Source: JAOAPG01 sp963791575 (GTDB lineage: Bacteria > Acidobacteriota > Terriglobia > Terriglobales > Acidobacteriaceae). From it: 64,000 nucleotides of DNA. Both the position numbers and the translations under genes were made by a program. The notes under the pieces are model-generated. The model did no database searches and had not been told where the DNA came from. It saw nothing but the letters and a program-made list of their open reading frames with translations. Shown here piece after piece: positions 20,596-30,293 of the stretch. The stretch is taken from NCBI GenBank assembly GCA_963791575.1, contig CAWBSY010000014.1, positions 96,254-160,253 on the forward strand, read 5' to 3'. Each line of letters opens with the position of its first letter. Positions within the stretch are counted from its first letter, which is position 1.

Positions 20596-22260
20596 TTATT
20601 TCCCGACGTGGGTCACTTGCACTGTCACTGTGGAATTCTGCTTTGGTCCTAGCGTTACATGAGTGGCGCTGCCCATATAAGGACTGAGAGCTTCGGGATT
20701 GGTGTACTCCAGCCCTTCCGCATTATCAAGAGCAATGACGCTATATTCGCCCGGAGCGAGTCCGCTGAATTGAAGCTGGCCGGAAGCGAATCCAGTTTTC
20801 ACTTGACGCGGCAGTTGATCCGGGACGAGCAACACCGTCCCTTTTGCCTGAGAGTTCTGCAGTGAGACGTTGAGGCTTGCCCCATCATCACGCACCACAA
20901 TCTCAAGCGGCGGAAGGCGAAGATCAGCCGTAATGATGAGGTCGTCGCGCAACAGGTCGGTATCTCCACAACGGGCAGACTGCACATAGAACGAGCCGTT
21001 AGGACTCACTTCCAGCGAATATTTTCCGGGTTGAATATTCTCGAACGAGAGGCTCTGCTGTTTACCTGCGCGTTTCGAAGTTGCCCAATAGTCCGCTGAG
21101 GTCAGTTGATAACCGCTGGAAACCAAATGCGAGTTAATAGGTACCGTTCCGGAATCCGTTACTTGCCTTGCTTGCGCGCTGGACAATTCAGCATTCACTA
21201 AAACCGGAATCGAGGTTGGCGGTGCCAGCGCAAGACTCACGCCTGTTACGTCCGAATTGATGGTCAACGGCAGTTCAGCAATGCCGACCTGCCCGTTTTC
21301 AAATGCTTGCGCTCTGAGGGTGTAAGTACCCGCCGTCACCACGGATGAAAAATTTCCACTCACAGGATCAAAGCGGTAGCCGAACGATCCGGCGTCGCCG
21401 GCACTATTTATAAACTGAAGATTGACTCCCTTGACTTGAGCGGGAGCGCTGATCGTGCCGGATACTCGAAACACTCGATCGCGCTTCAGAGAAAAATCCG
21501 CTTCGATTTGTTGTCCAGCCGTCAGTTCAAAAGGCGCGGCGGACGCGATATCGGGAACGCCGGGATAAAACACTTGCGCGTATCCGCGTGCCTTTGCATT
21601 TACAGCCCGAGGAGACATCCCCGAACTCGGCCCCACCGCAACATAGTAGTTGCCCGGCCTGAGATTCGAAACACGGAAGCTACCTTCTTCGTCCGTCGAT
21701 GCATATCCCGCTTGCTCCCAACGCTTTCGTCCTTCTCTGACGCGTGGAGCAATAAGCTTGACCGGCACTCCTTCCACGGGCTCACCTTCGGAGGTAAGAC
21801 GCCCGAAGATTATGCCTTCCGGAGTGAGCTTCACGGCAATCGCTGGAGAGTCTGGCCCGATGTGAACGAGATTCTGCGAGGGTTGCCCTTCATTCAATTC
21901 TTGTTCGCTGAAAAAACCCGGCTTACGTGCAGACACTTGCGCCTCTGACTCAGGCAGGCTCTCGAACCGGAAATGACCTTCCGAATCCGTGAGACTTGAA
22001 TGCGCGGATCCAGCAAACACTTGCACCAGGGCGCGAGAGACAGGCGCACCTGTTATCGAATTAGTTACTGTTCCAGTGATCGCGTATCGCGCGCGTGCCT
22101 CTCTTGGCTGGGGCGCCAGATCTTGTGCCACTAAATTTGGCACACTGGAGATGGCGATTGTAAAAACAACCGCTGCGACCATCAGCAGTAACGTGCGTAG
22201 GCCAGACGCCCTCCGCCGCGCAGGCTTATCGCAATTAAGTTTCTGATAGTCAGACATCAT
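20596..22260 (-). CDS. Exported carboxypeptidase-regulatory-like protein (paralogue of the next gene)
   Basis: 554 residues, intact. A positively charged N-terminus and hydrophobic segment (LLLMVAAVVFTIAISSVP) act as signal or anchor. Domain 1 RYAITGTVTNSITGAPVSRA, domain 2 IIFGRLTSEGEPVEGVPVKL, domain 3 FRVSGTISAPAQVKGVNLQF and the C-terminal GLAPGEYSVIALDNAEGLEY resemble carboxypeptidase D regulatory domains. The C-terminus aligns by eye with that of the downstream gene (NPEALSPYM against NPAALSPFM), indicating tandem duplication. Likely periplasmic or surface-exposed; role unknown. Confidence 0.82.
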   Translation of the reverse strand: MMSDYQKLNCDKPARRRASGLRTLLLMVAAVVFTIAISSVPNLVAQDLAPQPREARARYAITGTVTNSITGAPVSRALVQVFAGSAHSSLTDSEGHFRFESLPESEAQVSARKPGFFSEQELNEGQPSQNLVHIGPDSPAIAVKLTPEGIIFGRLTSEGEPVEGVPVKLIAPRVREGRKRWEQAGYASTDEEGSFRVSNLRPGNYYVAVGPSSGMSPRAVNAKARGYAQVFYPGVPDIASAAPFELTAGQQIEADFSLKRDRVFRVSGTISAPAQVKGVNLQFINSAGDAGSFGYRFDPVSGNFSSVVTAGTYTLRAQAFENGQVGIAELPLTINSDVTGVSLALAPPTSIPVLVNAELSSAQARQVTDSGTVPINSHLVSSGYQLTSADYWATSKRAGKQQSLSFENIQPGKYSLEVSPNGSFYVQSARCGDTDLLRDDLIITADLRLPPLEIVVRDDGASLNVSLQNSQAKGTVLLVPDQLPRQVKTGFASGQLQFSGLAPGEYSVIALDNAEGLEYTNPEALSPYMGSATHVTLGPKQNSTVTVQVTHVGK

Positions 22261-22526
22261 CGAAGAACCATCGAAATCGCCGAAACACCGAAAACGGGCA
22301 CTCCCAGATTAGACACCCGCGAGAGCTGATTTGTTGCTCGATTCGCAATCTAGCTGGTGTTTGAGCACTTGCCGCGGCGCCGCTAGTAATGCAGCAGCAA
22401 TGTTCGACTTCTACAGACTCCGCTGGATGGCTCATCGTAGCCAAAAAGGCTACCGTTAATCAGCTTGCGACAGTAGCTATTAATTAGGGGTGTGCGATTG
22501 CTAGACATGCAGAAAAGGGGGCGTTC

Positions 22527-23042
22527 GTGAAATCGAATCGGTCCTGGTCGGCGCTGCTCGCGTTTTGTTGCCTGGCGGCTCTGGTTGTCGCAGTCGGCTT
22601 GGCGACACTATTTGCTGGCGCGGCTCTCGCATTCACCGTGACGCAACAAACAGATAACGAAGTGGTTGCCAGTATCGAAACCGTGAGCGCGGAGCAACCT
22701 GTTCAGGATAACCAATCAGGAAATCATGAGGCATCCAACGTTAAGAGCTACAACGGAATGGTCACCGATTCGCACTGCATGGGGCGACACGTACGTTATC
22801 CCGACAAGAGTTCGGCAGAGTGCGCAAAAATGTGCGCGCGAACTGGTTCCAGTTACGTATTAATCGATGGCGATAAGAAGTACGTTCTGCAAGGCGGTGA
22901 TATGGCCCTCGATAAAGTAGCGGCCCAACGCGCCACGGTTGCCGGCACCCTTGACGGAGATACCATCAAAGTCAATTCGGTCAGCGCAACAACCGTGATT
23001 AGCGCAACCGTAGTTTTGAACCTCCACAAACTAGTCGGCTGA
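22527..23042 (+). CDS. Exported protein with Cys-rich DSHCMGRH motif, function unknown
   Basis: GTG start at 22527 preceded by AAAAGGGGG. A membrane/signal segment (residues ~8-38) precedes a 130-residue exported part. The motif YNGMVTDSHCMGRHVRYPDK and SAECAKMCARTGSSYVLIDG contain three cysteines and a His spaced as in small acidobacterial periplasmic proteins; the end is an OB-like beta segment (ATVAGTLDGDTIKVNSV). It overlaps the convergent PIN-TRAM gene by 12 bases. A metal- or disulfide-dependent role is possible, not shown. Confidence 0.75.
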   Translation: MKSNRSWSALLAFCCLAALVVAVGLATLFAGAALAFTVTQQTDNEVVASIETVSAEQPVQDNQSGNHEASNVKSYNGMVTDSHCMGRHVRYPDKSSAECAKMCARTGSSYVLIDGDKKYVLQGGDMALDKVAAQRATVAGTLDGDTIKVNSVSATTVISATVVLNLHKLVG

Positions 23043-24155
23043 TCGTTCCACCATCAATGTCGGCACCTTCTTAGAATCGCTGGTAGAAACCGGAGCAGCG
23101 ATTCCATTCACGATTCCGTTTCCGCCATTTCCCACGGCGATCGCCGGACGCGAATCACTCCTGGGTGTCGAACGCTCATCCCACTTACCGAAGATCATTT
23201 TCCCCGCGGTAGTTTGCAGCACGGATGTCACCGAGACATCGATCGTCTTGCCAATGACTTTCCTCGCGTTGTCGACCACCACCATAGTTCCATCATCGAG
23301 GTAGGCGACACCCTGGTTATATTCTTTGCCTTCCTTCAGGATAAAGACCTTCATGATTTCGCCCGGCAGAACAATCGGCTTCAAAGTGTTAGCCAGTTCA
23401 TTAATGTTGAGGACCTCGACGCCCTGCAATTGCGCCACTTTGTTCAAATTGAAATCGTTGGTGAGGATCTTCCCTTCGTATAGTTTGGCGAGTTCAATCA
23501 ACTTCAAATCAACTTCGCGGATACTGGGAAAATCATCTTCGACAATTTGAATCTGCACCGACGCCATTTTTTGCAGACGCTGCAGAATGTCGAGCCCGCG
23601 CCGCCCACGATTACGCTTCAAGGAATCCGCAGAATCAGCGACCAATTGCAGTTCCCGCAGTACGAATTGAGGAGTGATAATGATTCCATCGAGAAAACCG
23701 GTTTCAGCAATATCGGCGATACGGCCATCGATGATGACGCTGGTGTCGAGAATCTTGTAGCTCTTCTTGCCTTGCTTTTCCCCGCCAAAGACACCACCGA
23801 GCGCCGAGAGATTGAGCAGGTCGCCTTTATTGGCGCCGACTATTAGACCCACATAAGCCATGAGCAACATGACCATGAGTTGCAGAAAGCCCTGCGTCGG
23901 TCCGGGGGCAACACTGTTGCGGATCACGAGGGTAAAAAGGTAAGCGCCGAAGATGCCGAGCACACTGCCAATCGCGGCTCCGATCAGCCGCCGCAGACTC
24001 ATCAGATGAAGCCGCCACTCGAAAATGATGATTGCTGTACCGATAAGAACTCCCACACCCGCATCCAGCGCGGGCGGAAGGTTGAAGGGATGCAAGAGAT
24101 AACAGGTAATTGCAACAAAAATTATGAATATAAGACGAACCAGAGCCAAGTCCAC
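23031..24155 (-). CDS. Membrane PIN-TRAM domain protein (YacL-like)
   Basis: 374 residues. Four hydrophobic helices (~5-108) are followed by a PIN domain starting at KILDTSVIIDGRIADI (Asp137) with ILTNDFNLNKVA supplying later acidic residues. Then comes a TRAM domain (GEIMKVFILKEGKEYNQGVA...DVSVTSVLQTTAGKMIFGK). This is the layout of YacL, a conserved membrane-anchored putative RNase with an RNA-binding TRAM module. The catalytic acidic residues are present. The C-terminal 45 residues are disordered. It stands alone and is convergent with the preceding gene. Confidence 0.9.
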   Translation of the reverse strand: MDLALVRLIFIIFVAITCYLLHPFNLPPALDAGVGVLIGTAIIIFEWRLHLMSLRRLIGAAIGSVLGIFGAYLFTLVIRNSVAPGPTQGFLQLMVMLLMAYVGLIVGANKGDLLNLSALGGVFGGEKQGKKSYKILDTSVIIDGRIADIAETGFLDGIIITPQFVLRELQLVADSADSLKRNRGRRGLDILQRLQKMASVQIQIVEDDFPSIREVDLKLIELAKLYEGKILTNDFNLNKVAQLQGVEVLNINELANTLKPIVLPGEIMKVFILKEGKEYNQGVAYLDDGTMVVVDNARKVIGKTIDVSVTSVLQTTAGKMIFGKWDERSTPRSDSRPAIAVGNGGNGIVNGIAAPVSTSDSKKVPTLMVERSAD

Positions 24156-24420
24156 TGAGCACCTCCCAGACGCCTGCTACGCGAGTAGCAAGAGAGTCTC
24201 TCCGGCGGGTGCTGATGAAATGGCGGCAGCCGCCGGTTATGTTTTTCGGAGCCTAGGTATGAGAAATTAACGCGCTCCATTCCCCGCTTCCGAGCAAACG
24301 AGGAACAATTATCAGACGCAGTATATACCTGCGGTTAAGAGTCGAGGCAAACGGTTTTTGTATCGAGAATTTGTATTCTCCTAAGCGGAAGTAACGATTT
24401 ATGGCTGCTAAACTTTGACT

Positions 24421-25383
24421 ATGAAAGCGATTGTGATTAGCCGTTTTGGCGGCCCCGAAGTGCTGCAAGTTCGCGAGATGCCTGATCCTGTTCCCAGCCC
24501 TGGGCAGGAACTTGTCCAAGTACATGCCGCTGGGGTCAATTTTGCCGATATTATGACCGCCGAGCAGGGGTATGCGGGAGCTCCGAAACCGCCGCTGATC
24601 GCTGGGCGGGAGTTCTGCGGAACACGAGAGCGCGATGGACTACGAATTATGGGCTACACGCAATGGGGAGCCTTCGCTGAAAAGGTAGCCGCACGCTCAG
24701 AGTTGCTATGGCCAGTGCCGGAGAGTTGGAGCGCCGAAGAGGGCGCCGCGTTTCCAGTGAACTATTTCACTGCCTATTTTGCTTACTGGAAGGCCGGCCT
24801 GACTCAGAAAATGAGTGGCGGCTCCGTCCCGCGGGTGCTGATTCATGCCGTCGCTGGGGGAGTTGGGACCGCGGCAGTCCAGATCGGTAAGTTGCTGGGC
24901 ATTGAGATGTACGGGACTTCCTCCTCAGAGGAGAAAATTGCGCGGGTCAAAGAACTCGGCCTGCATCATGGAATCAACTACAAGCAAGTTGACTATGAAG
25001 ACGCGATCAAAGATCTAACGCATGGCGAAGGCGTAGATGCCGTCTTCGAAATGCTCGGTGGGGAGCATACTCAAAAGAGCGTTCGCTGCCTGCGAGATTT
25101 TGGCCGGGTAATAGTCTACGGCTCGGCCACAGGACAGAAGAGCCACGTGGATACGAGCAGCCTATATGCGAAAGCAACCAGTGTTCACGGATTGTGGTTG
25201 ACCTATCTCGCTGGAAAACGGGAGTTGATGGAAAAGGCATGGGAGCAACTGTCTGAGTGGACAGCGCAGGGGTATTTGCGTCCTGTAGTCGGCCAGGTGT
25301 TGCCCATGGAGAAAGTACAGGAAGCCTATAAGCTGATGATCGAGAGAAAGAATTTCGGAAAAGTGGTACTAAAGATCGGGTAG
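24421..25383 (+). CDS. NADPH:quinone oxidoreductase-like, zinc-independent MDR family
   Basis: The ATG at 24421 (MKAIVISRFGGPEVLQVREM) is chosen over a TTG six bases upstream. The GroES-like N-terminus contains VHAAGVNFADIMTAEQGY; the Rossmann NADPH site is VAGGVGTAAVQIGKLLGIE. Neither catalytic nor structural zinc ligands are present, as in quinone oxidoreductases (QOR/zeta-crystallin group). The end ...KNFGKVVLKIG is typical. It reduces quinones or enones with NADPH in the cytosol; substrate unknown. Single-gene unit, convergent with the C26 peptidase gene four bases away. Confidence 0.88.
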   Translation: MKAIVISRFGGPEVLQVREMPDPVPSPGQELVQVHAAGVNFADIMTAEQGYAGAPKPPLIAGREFCGTRERDGLRIMGYTQWGAFAEKVAARSELLWPVPESWSAEEGAAFPVNYFTAYFAYWKAGLTQKMSGGSVPRVLIHAVAGGVGTAAVQIGKLLGIEMYGTSSSEEKIARVKELGLHHGINYKQVDYEDAIKDLTHGEGVDAVFEMLGGEHTQKSVRCLRDFGRVIVYGSATGQKSHVDTSSLYAKATSVHGLWLTYLAGKRELMEKAWEQLSEWTAQGYLRPVVGQVLPMEKVQEAYKLMIERKNFGKVVLKIG

Positions 25384-25387
25384 CTGT

Positions 25388-26143
25388 TTAGGTTGTCTCG
25401 AACTCCCCCACCAGCTTTTCATGCCTGGCTTTCGCCGCTTCCACCAGCGCTCGGAAGATCGCTCGCGATGGCTCATCCTGATCTACCGACCGCTCTGGGT
25501 GCCATTGCACCGCCAGCACAAAATGATCCGGCGAAGTTCCTTCCATGGCTTCGATGATTCCATCATCTGGGGATGTCCCTACGACGCGCAATCCGTTTCC
25601 GATTCCTTGGGCTGACTGATGATGGCTGGAATTCACCGGCAGACTAAACGGCTTGTTCTCGGAGGAGCGGCCTACAATCTCCGCCAACTTCGACTTCGGC
25701 TCGATCACCACATTGTGCGCGATCGGCACGCCCTTTCCTGCTTCATGATTGATCTCAGATTCAATGTGCTGAAGCAGCGTTCCCTTGCGATTCACGTTCA
25801 AGATCTGCAATCCATAGCAGATTCCTAAAATCGGTTTGCGCGTTTTGTACGCGCCATTCAACAAGATTTCATCGACCGCATCGCGTTTGGAATCCGCATC
25901 TGCCGTCTTCGCATGGCGCGGCGCATCGTATTTCGCCGGATCAACATCAGCACTGCTGCCGGGTAGAAGCACTCCATCGCAGTCTTCAATCAGCTGCCTT
26001 AGCTTCGAGGACGGTTCGTCGAGAGGAATGCGGATTGCCTCGCCTCCCGCCATCTCGACGGCGCGTTCGTATTGCGGCAGAGAGCGTTGCACATAGTCCG
26101 GATAACGCGAATGAGGAACGGGAATAGCAATCCGAGGCCGCAT
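25388..26143 (-). CDS. Gamma-glutamyl-gamma-aminobutyrate hydrolase family protein (peptidase C26)
   Basis: 251 residues. A class I glutamine-amidotransferase-like fold: DCDGVLLPGSSADVDPAKYD, nucleophile elbow ILGICYGLQILNV with the catalytic Cys, and the His-Glu pair in LAVQWHPERS. This matches PuuD-type enzymes that hydrolyse gamma-glutamyl amides. No putrescine-pathway genes are adjacent, so the substrate is open. The start ATG at 26143 is followed directly by the conserved PRIAIPVPH. Confidence 0.88.
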   Translation of the reverse strand: MRPRIAIPVPHSRYPDYVQRSLPQYERAVEMAGGEAIRIPLDEPSSKLRQLIEDCDGVLLPGSSADVDPAKYDAPRHAKTADADSKRDAVDEILLNGAYKTRKPILGICYGLQILNVNRKGTLLQHIESEINHEAGKGVPIAHNVVIEPKSKLAEIVGRSSENKPFSLPVNSSHHQSAQGIGNGLRVVGTSPDDGIIEAMEGTSPDHFVLAVQWHPERSVDQDEPSRAIFRALVEAAKARHEKLVGEFETT

Positions 26144-26164
26144 GAATAGATTGTATAGCGAGAA

Positions 26165-26240
26165 TCACGTAGGGACAGCCTAGCGAAAATCAGGTAGGGA
26201 CAGCCGCCCTCGGCTGTCCAGGCCGAGCCAGCTCGGCTAG
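26165..26240. repeat. Family A palindromic repeat with an adjacent truncated half-copy
   Basis: 26193-26240 holds GTAGGGACAGCCG, CCCT loop, the matching arm, and then CCGAGC-CA-GCTCGG. Immediately before it (26165-26180) is a lone CACGTAGGGACAGCC, that is, a half unit without its partner arm. Confidence 0.85.
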
Positions 26241-26289
26241 ATGCCTTCGGCCCCGATCTTAATCCTAGTGACGAGCGTAGATAATGCGG

Positions 26290-26682
26290 CTACGACTTGC
26301 TCGCCTGCTCAATTCCCGCCAACGCCTTTGCGTGCCGGTAATGCCGCACTTCCATCACTAACGCAGATACGAACACAATCGTCCCCACAACGATAGCCAC
26401 CGGAGCTGCTACATGACGGTATGCCATGGCCATATTCGGAGGCACTCCTCGCAGCCGCGATCCAATCACCGTCCCGAGGATTCCGAGAAACAAACTGATT
26501 GCAAACGACAGCAGGGTGACGATTAACGTCACCAGCACTACTCGAAACGGAACGAAGTACCAACGCGGGGTACGCGCAACTGCCTGAGTGGAGGCCATCT
26601 CTAGATATTCTATTCCCAAAGATGCAGCCTTCTTGCTGAGCACCTCCCGATATTTCTCTAGAATTAGTTGTCCGACCTGCAT
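26290..26682 (-). CDS. Small membrane protein, function unknown
   Basis: 130 residues (or 102 from the internal ATG at 26598, which begins MASTQAVARTPRWY). Two strong hydrophobic helices (VVLVTLIVTLLSFAISLFLG and VAAPVAIVVGTIVFVSALVM) flank a short basic loop, with a charged C-terminus (EVRHYRHAKALAGIEQ). I recognise no family. It reads toward the palindromic repeat at 26193 and is divergent from the next gene. Confidence 0.65.
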   Translation of the reverse strand: MQVGQLILEKYREVLSKKAASLGIEYLEMASTQAVARTPRWYFVPFRVVLVTLIVTLLSFAISLFLGILGTVIGSRLRGVPPNMAMAYRHVAAPVAIVVGTIVFVSALVMEVRHYRHAKALAGIEQASKS

Positions 26683-26769
26683 GCTCGAAAGCTGCTAATC
26701 ACTGCCAAGATGTTATTTTGAAAGCTACTTTGATCCAGCACGTGGTGTCTGGTGCGCTAGAATACTCAG

Positions 26770-27507
26770 ATGTCGCAAGCTGCACCTCCACTTACGCGTC
26801 CCCCGGCGGAGGTTGTTCGCCAGACTCCTGTTTCGCAAGCTCCCAACGGCATCTGCTATGCCGTATCCGGTGAAATGACCGTTACCGGATCTGATCTCGA
26901 ACGCATGGTCGCCGCCGTTCCCGATGCTGCCGCCTACGCTCTAGAACGGAAGGCCTACTATTTTGTCCCTCTTACGGTCAATCAGGGTGAGGACACGGTC
27001 ATCGCCGACCGCTACGATGTCGCGCTTAGTGACAATGCCGTTTGCCATCGCAATCTAGAACTGGGCGGTTCGCAGTGCGTGTTCATCTCGACCCGGCTGA
27101 TGGACGATAAGTTTTCAGTCGCCTTCGAGTTCTATATCAACGTGGGACATGCCGTGGTAGAGAAGGCAGGCGTATCGAAGGACTTCGCGGATCTGGTTTG
27201 GAAGCAAGCCGAAGGAAACGCGCGCGGCGAAACATCACTGGATGCCTGGGAGTCCCGCAAGCTGGCAACCGGCTCTGGACCCGATACGGAAAAATACAAG
27301 AACGAATACTTGGCCGCAGCCTTTTCAGACGCAATCTCGATCTATCTGCTCTCGCTATTTATAGACGTAGATTATTACGATCTGCGGGAGCGAGATTATC
27401 CGTTGCTCGCCCCATCAGCAATGGCGGAAAGACTAAGGAAAGTGGCCGAGCTATTCCCAGCGAATCCAGGATACGAGTTCGCAATTTACTACAAGAGAAA
27501 AACTTAG
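26770..27507 (+). CDS. Conserved hypothetical protein, 245 aa
   Basis: ATG at 26770, soluble, no signal peptide, no membrane segment. N-terminus Pro-rich; body of mixed alpha/beta (VTGSDLERMVAAVPDAAAYA, AFEFYINVGHAVVEKAGVSK). No recognisable motif. Base composition and codon use look like the neighbours. Convergent with the phosphoesterase gene. Confidence 0.72.
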   Translation: MSQAAPPLTRPPAEVVRQTPVSQAPNGICYAVSGEMTVTGSDLERMVAAVPDAAAYALERKAYYFVPLTVNQGEDTVIADRYDVALSDNAVCHRNLELGGSQCVFISTRLMDDKFSVAFEFYINVGHAVVEKAGVSKDFADLVWKQAEGNARGETSLDAWESRKLATGSGPDTEKYKNEYLAAAFSDAISIYLLSLFIDVDYYDLRERDYPLLAPSAMAERLRKVAELFPANPGYEFAIYYKRKT

Positions 27508-27566
27508 AAGCCGCCGCGTCACGCATTCCGTTTACCCGCCCGCGGCTTCATCAGTTATATCCCTCG

Positions 27567-28430
27567 CTATTTAAATAACTCAGCCATATTCGCAGCAGAT
27601 GCCGCGCTTCCGGGATAGGTCTTTACTCCCAATCCTTGCAGCATTAGCCGAAGCGTGTTCTGGTGCTGATAGCCCGCAGTGGACTTGTATCCAGCCTTGG
27701 AAAATTGCGGGCTAATTGCCACCCACGCAACCCGACCGCCGCCGTGTGCGTTATCTGATGCCGACTCGTCGAAAACAATTATCAGCAATCCACCATTTTT
27801 GAAGCTGGCACTCTTAAGGAGAGGCGCAATGTTGTTCTTGAGCCAGCCATCGGCAGTGCCGAGCGGGCAATCGTGCGCGTCATTGCAAAGATTGGGAGTA
27901 ATGAATGAATACTGGGGAAAGCTATTATTCGCCAGATCAGTCTTAAATTGAGTGAACGGCACCAGGTTCAGCTTTTCACTCGAACTGTTGACGACATCCG
28001 AGAAGAACGAAAGCGGACAGTGTTTGCGGGCATATTTGTTCACATTGGGAGTGATATATCCGGCATACGGTAAGTCTTCCTCGTAGGCCTTCCAGGTTTT
28101 GCCCGCATTCAATAAGTGGCGAACCACGTTGTCAGTGGTAACCGTTTGATTGTAGCTGTCATTGTTCGTGATGATGTTGCCCGTGGTCAGCATGAAGTAG
28201 TTGCCGATCGAAGGATGTGTATTCGCATAGTACTGCGTCGCCAATCCATACTGATTGATCAGACTATTGAGATACGGCATGGAAGCGTTACCAACGACAG
28301 AGGAGTAATTCGTGTTCTCCTCGACTACGACAAAAACGTGACTGAAGGCTGGCAATTGCTGAGCCGCGGCCAAACCGGTCAGGGCTGACAAGGATAGCGC
28401 GAGAAGGGGAATTATTCGCAGAATACGCAT
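27567..28430 (-). CDS. Secreted phosphoesterase (acid phosphatase / phospholipase C-like family)
   Basis: 287 residues. Signal peptide MRILRIIPLLALSLSALTGLAAA. The phosphoesterase-family core begins FSHVFVVVEENTNYSSVVGN, with the conserved metal/nucleophile region Glu-Asn, then THPSIGNYFMLTTG, SFITPNLCNDAHDCPLG, and the C-terminal metal-site strand LLIIVFDESASDNAHGGGRV and GYQHQNTLRLML. Members hydrolyse phosphomonoesters or phospholipids outside the cytoplasm. Length is that of the smaller acid-phosphatase branch. Substrate not determinable. Single-gene unit. Confidence 0.85.
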   Translation of the reverse strand: MRILRIIPLLALSLSALTGLAAAQQLPAFSHVFVVVEENTNYSSVVGNASMPYLNSLINQYGLATQYYANTHPSIGNYFMLTTGNIITNNDSYNQTVTTDNVVRHLLNAGKTWKAYEEDLPYAGYITPNVNKYARKHCPLSFFSDVVNSSSEKLNLVPFTQFKTDLANNSFPQYSFITPNLCNDAHDCPLGTADGWLKNNIAPLLKSASFKNGGLLIIVFDESASDNAHGGGRVAWVAISPQFSKAGYKSTAGYQHQNTLRLMLQGLGVKTYPGSAASAANMAELFK

Positions 28431-28589
28431 GGTTGTTCTCCATCAAAATTCTAGATTTGCGCGTACCCGACTATTTAATGCGATTTCGATAACGAAGTGT
28501 TTGAACCCTGCCCTTTCGTGTTTTTCGGGAGTTCGCCAAGGATCAACCCTGTTGTCGTCACTTTTTCTCGGAATGTCTGTGCCAAGTGT

Positions 28590-29000
28590 TCAGTTTCCTA
28601 ACTGGCTACCGATCTGATCATCCTTTAGGAGCACTGACGTGGCATGTTTACTCCCGGAATAGCGAACTATTATTGAGCGTCCTTTCCACCCGTCCACCAA
28701 CTTCTCTGCCTGACGCTCATTGCGCGCCTTAAGGTGATGAAAGCCAGAGTAATACTCGCTCTCGACTACATACGAGTAGGCAAGTTCCCCTACCCATCGA
28801 TTGTTCTGGTCACTATCTAGTTGGTGTGGTTTCGCCCACATAATTGTGCCTTGAGCAGATGGCCAAGATTGCGCTCGTCGGGATTTTACCCATTGCCATA
28901 CGCCAGCAGCGGCTGCCAAGGCGAAGGGTATAGCATCGCGCAAGAATGGCAGGAACCTCCAAAAGTAATGGGCGGTCCTCATTGGTCCAAAAGTATACAT
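28590..29000 (-). CDS. DUF3592-like membrane protein
   Basis: 136 residues, or 130 from the second Met (MRTAHYFWRFLPFLRD). One membrane segment (IPFALAAAAGVWQWV) is followed by WPSAQGTIMWAK, GELAYSYVVESEYYSGFHHL and a VRYSGSKHATSVLL strand, the pattern of DUF3592 proteins of unknown function. It is divergent from ispE with about 50 bases between the starts. Confidence 0.68.
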   Translation of the reverse strand: MYTFGPMRTAHYFWRFLPFLRDAIPFALAAAAGVWQWVKSRRAQSWPSAQGTIMWAKPHQLDSDQNNRWVGELAYSYVVESEYYSGFHHLKARNERQAEKLVDGWKGRSIIVRYSGSKHATSVLLKDDQIGSQLGN

Positions 29001-29052
29001 AGGTAATGGAGCCTAAGGGCTCTCGACCGGTCGTATGTTTTAATGCGGAGTG

Positions 29053-30219
29053 ATGCCCGCCACCGTCCGATCCTTCGCAAAAATTAACCTTGGCCTCGCC
29101 ATTGGTCCTTCCCGGCCTGATGGATTTCACGAGCTGCGTACCGTTTATCAAACCATCGCCCTGTACGACATCCTTCGCATCCAGGTAGTTCGTGGCACTG
29201 GCATTGAGATCCGCTGCGAGGATGCCCGTGTTCCTAAGGACAACTCGAATACCTGCTACCGGATTGTTGAGCGTGCCATGTCTGCGCTCAAGGCTCGGGG
29301 ACGGGTGATTATCGAAATCGAAAAAAGACTGCCCATCCAAGGCGGACTCGGCGGGGCTTCCGGAAATGCTGTCGCGACTCTATTGGCGCTAGAGCATGCG
29401 CTGAAAAAACAGCTCTCCGGCCCCGAAAAGCTCCAAATAGCGGCAGAAGTTGGCTCCGATTTGCCGTTATTCCTAATTGGCGGAACGATTTTAGGAGTAG
29501 GACACGGCGAGGAAGTCTATCCAGCGCCGGATCTGCCGTCACTTGCATGCGTGATAGCCACGCCGGAAATCGGAGTATCGACTCCCCAAGCATTCGCGGA
29601 TTGGGATCAGCTATGTAGCGCGGGCGCCCTCGCCCGCGAAAGGTCTCACCTATCGAAAAAGTTATTGTCCGAAAAAAAGCCAGCCGAGCAAGGCTCGGCC
29701 CGGACCTTTCGGCTTCGCTCAGGGCAAGCTCACGAGGGCGCCCGTCCCCACACAAGCAACGCTGGTGTGGGCAAACCGGCAATTTTCGGTTCCGGATCTG
29801 ACGAGCTTTCTAAAACCCACCAAATCCCAGATAAATTGACGCCCGCTTCTCCACTCCGATAGAATGATTGAGCTTGGCCAAAGGCTTTCTGCGTGGCTGA
29901 GCGGTTCATCCGGTGTCCCTGTGAGTAAAGGCAGGGGCCGGGCCGAGACCCCGCTTCTCGACCTTGTCCGTACCGGGATCGAAAACGACTTCGAACAGGT
30001 CGTCTTTCCTAAGTATCCCGAATTGCGAGAGGTTAAGAGTGAGCTCGAACGAGTCAGGGGCGTTTTATGCCTCGCTCTCCGGCTCCGGGTCGTCGATTTA
30101 CGGACTGTTTGAGTCAGGGCGAGCGCCGAGAAAGCGTCGGCACGACTACGCAAAGCCGGCATACCGGCGGTGGCCACGACAACGTTGACGCGCCGCGCAG
30201 TACTGGAAAAAGTTTCTAG
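29053..30219 (+). CDS. ispE: 4-(cytidine 5'-diphospho)-2-C-methyl-D-erythritol kinase, carrying a repeat insertion and frame changes
   Basis: MEP-pathway isoprenoid kinase (GHMP family). ATG 29053; VRSFAKINLGLAIGPSRPDG (substrate/ATP region), IEKRLPIQGGLGGASGNAVA (GHMP motif 2), SDLPLFLIGGTILGVGHGEE. After FADWDQLC about 75 residues are encoded by palindromic repeats before LTPAS resumes. The frame breaks near 29860 and continues RMIELGQRLSAWLSG, then again near 30050 to FYASLSGSGSSIYGLF (GHMP motif 3) and once more to a TLTRRA... end near 30219. The gene is essential in organisms lacking the mevalonate route, so the single-base breaks are probably errors. The repeat insertion is in frame and could be real. 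Confidence 0.82.
29615..29751. repeat. REPIN-like inverted pair of palindromic repeats inside ispE
   Basis: Left arm: GTAG followed by CGCGGGCG-CCCT-CGCCCGCG (29619-29638). Inside: CCGAGC-AAG-GCTCGG near 29683-29697. Right arm, inverted: CACGAGGGCGCCCGTCC followed by CCACAC, the complement of a family B unit. The whole is bounded by ispE coding sequence on both sides. Confidence 0.8.
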
Positions 30220-30293
30220 TTTCCGGTTTTGTAGTTTCAAGTAGGCTGTGGCGCCGATTGCGAACAGTACTTCGCAAACACGAAGCGGATTAC

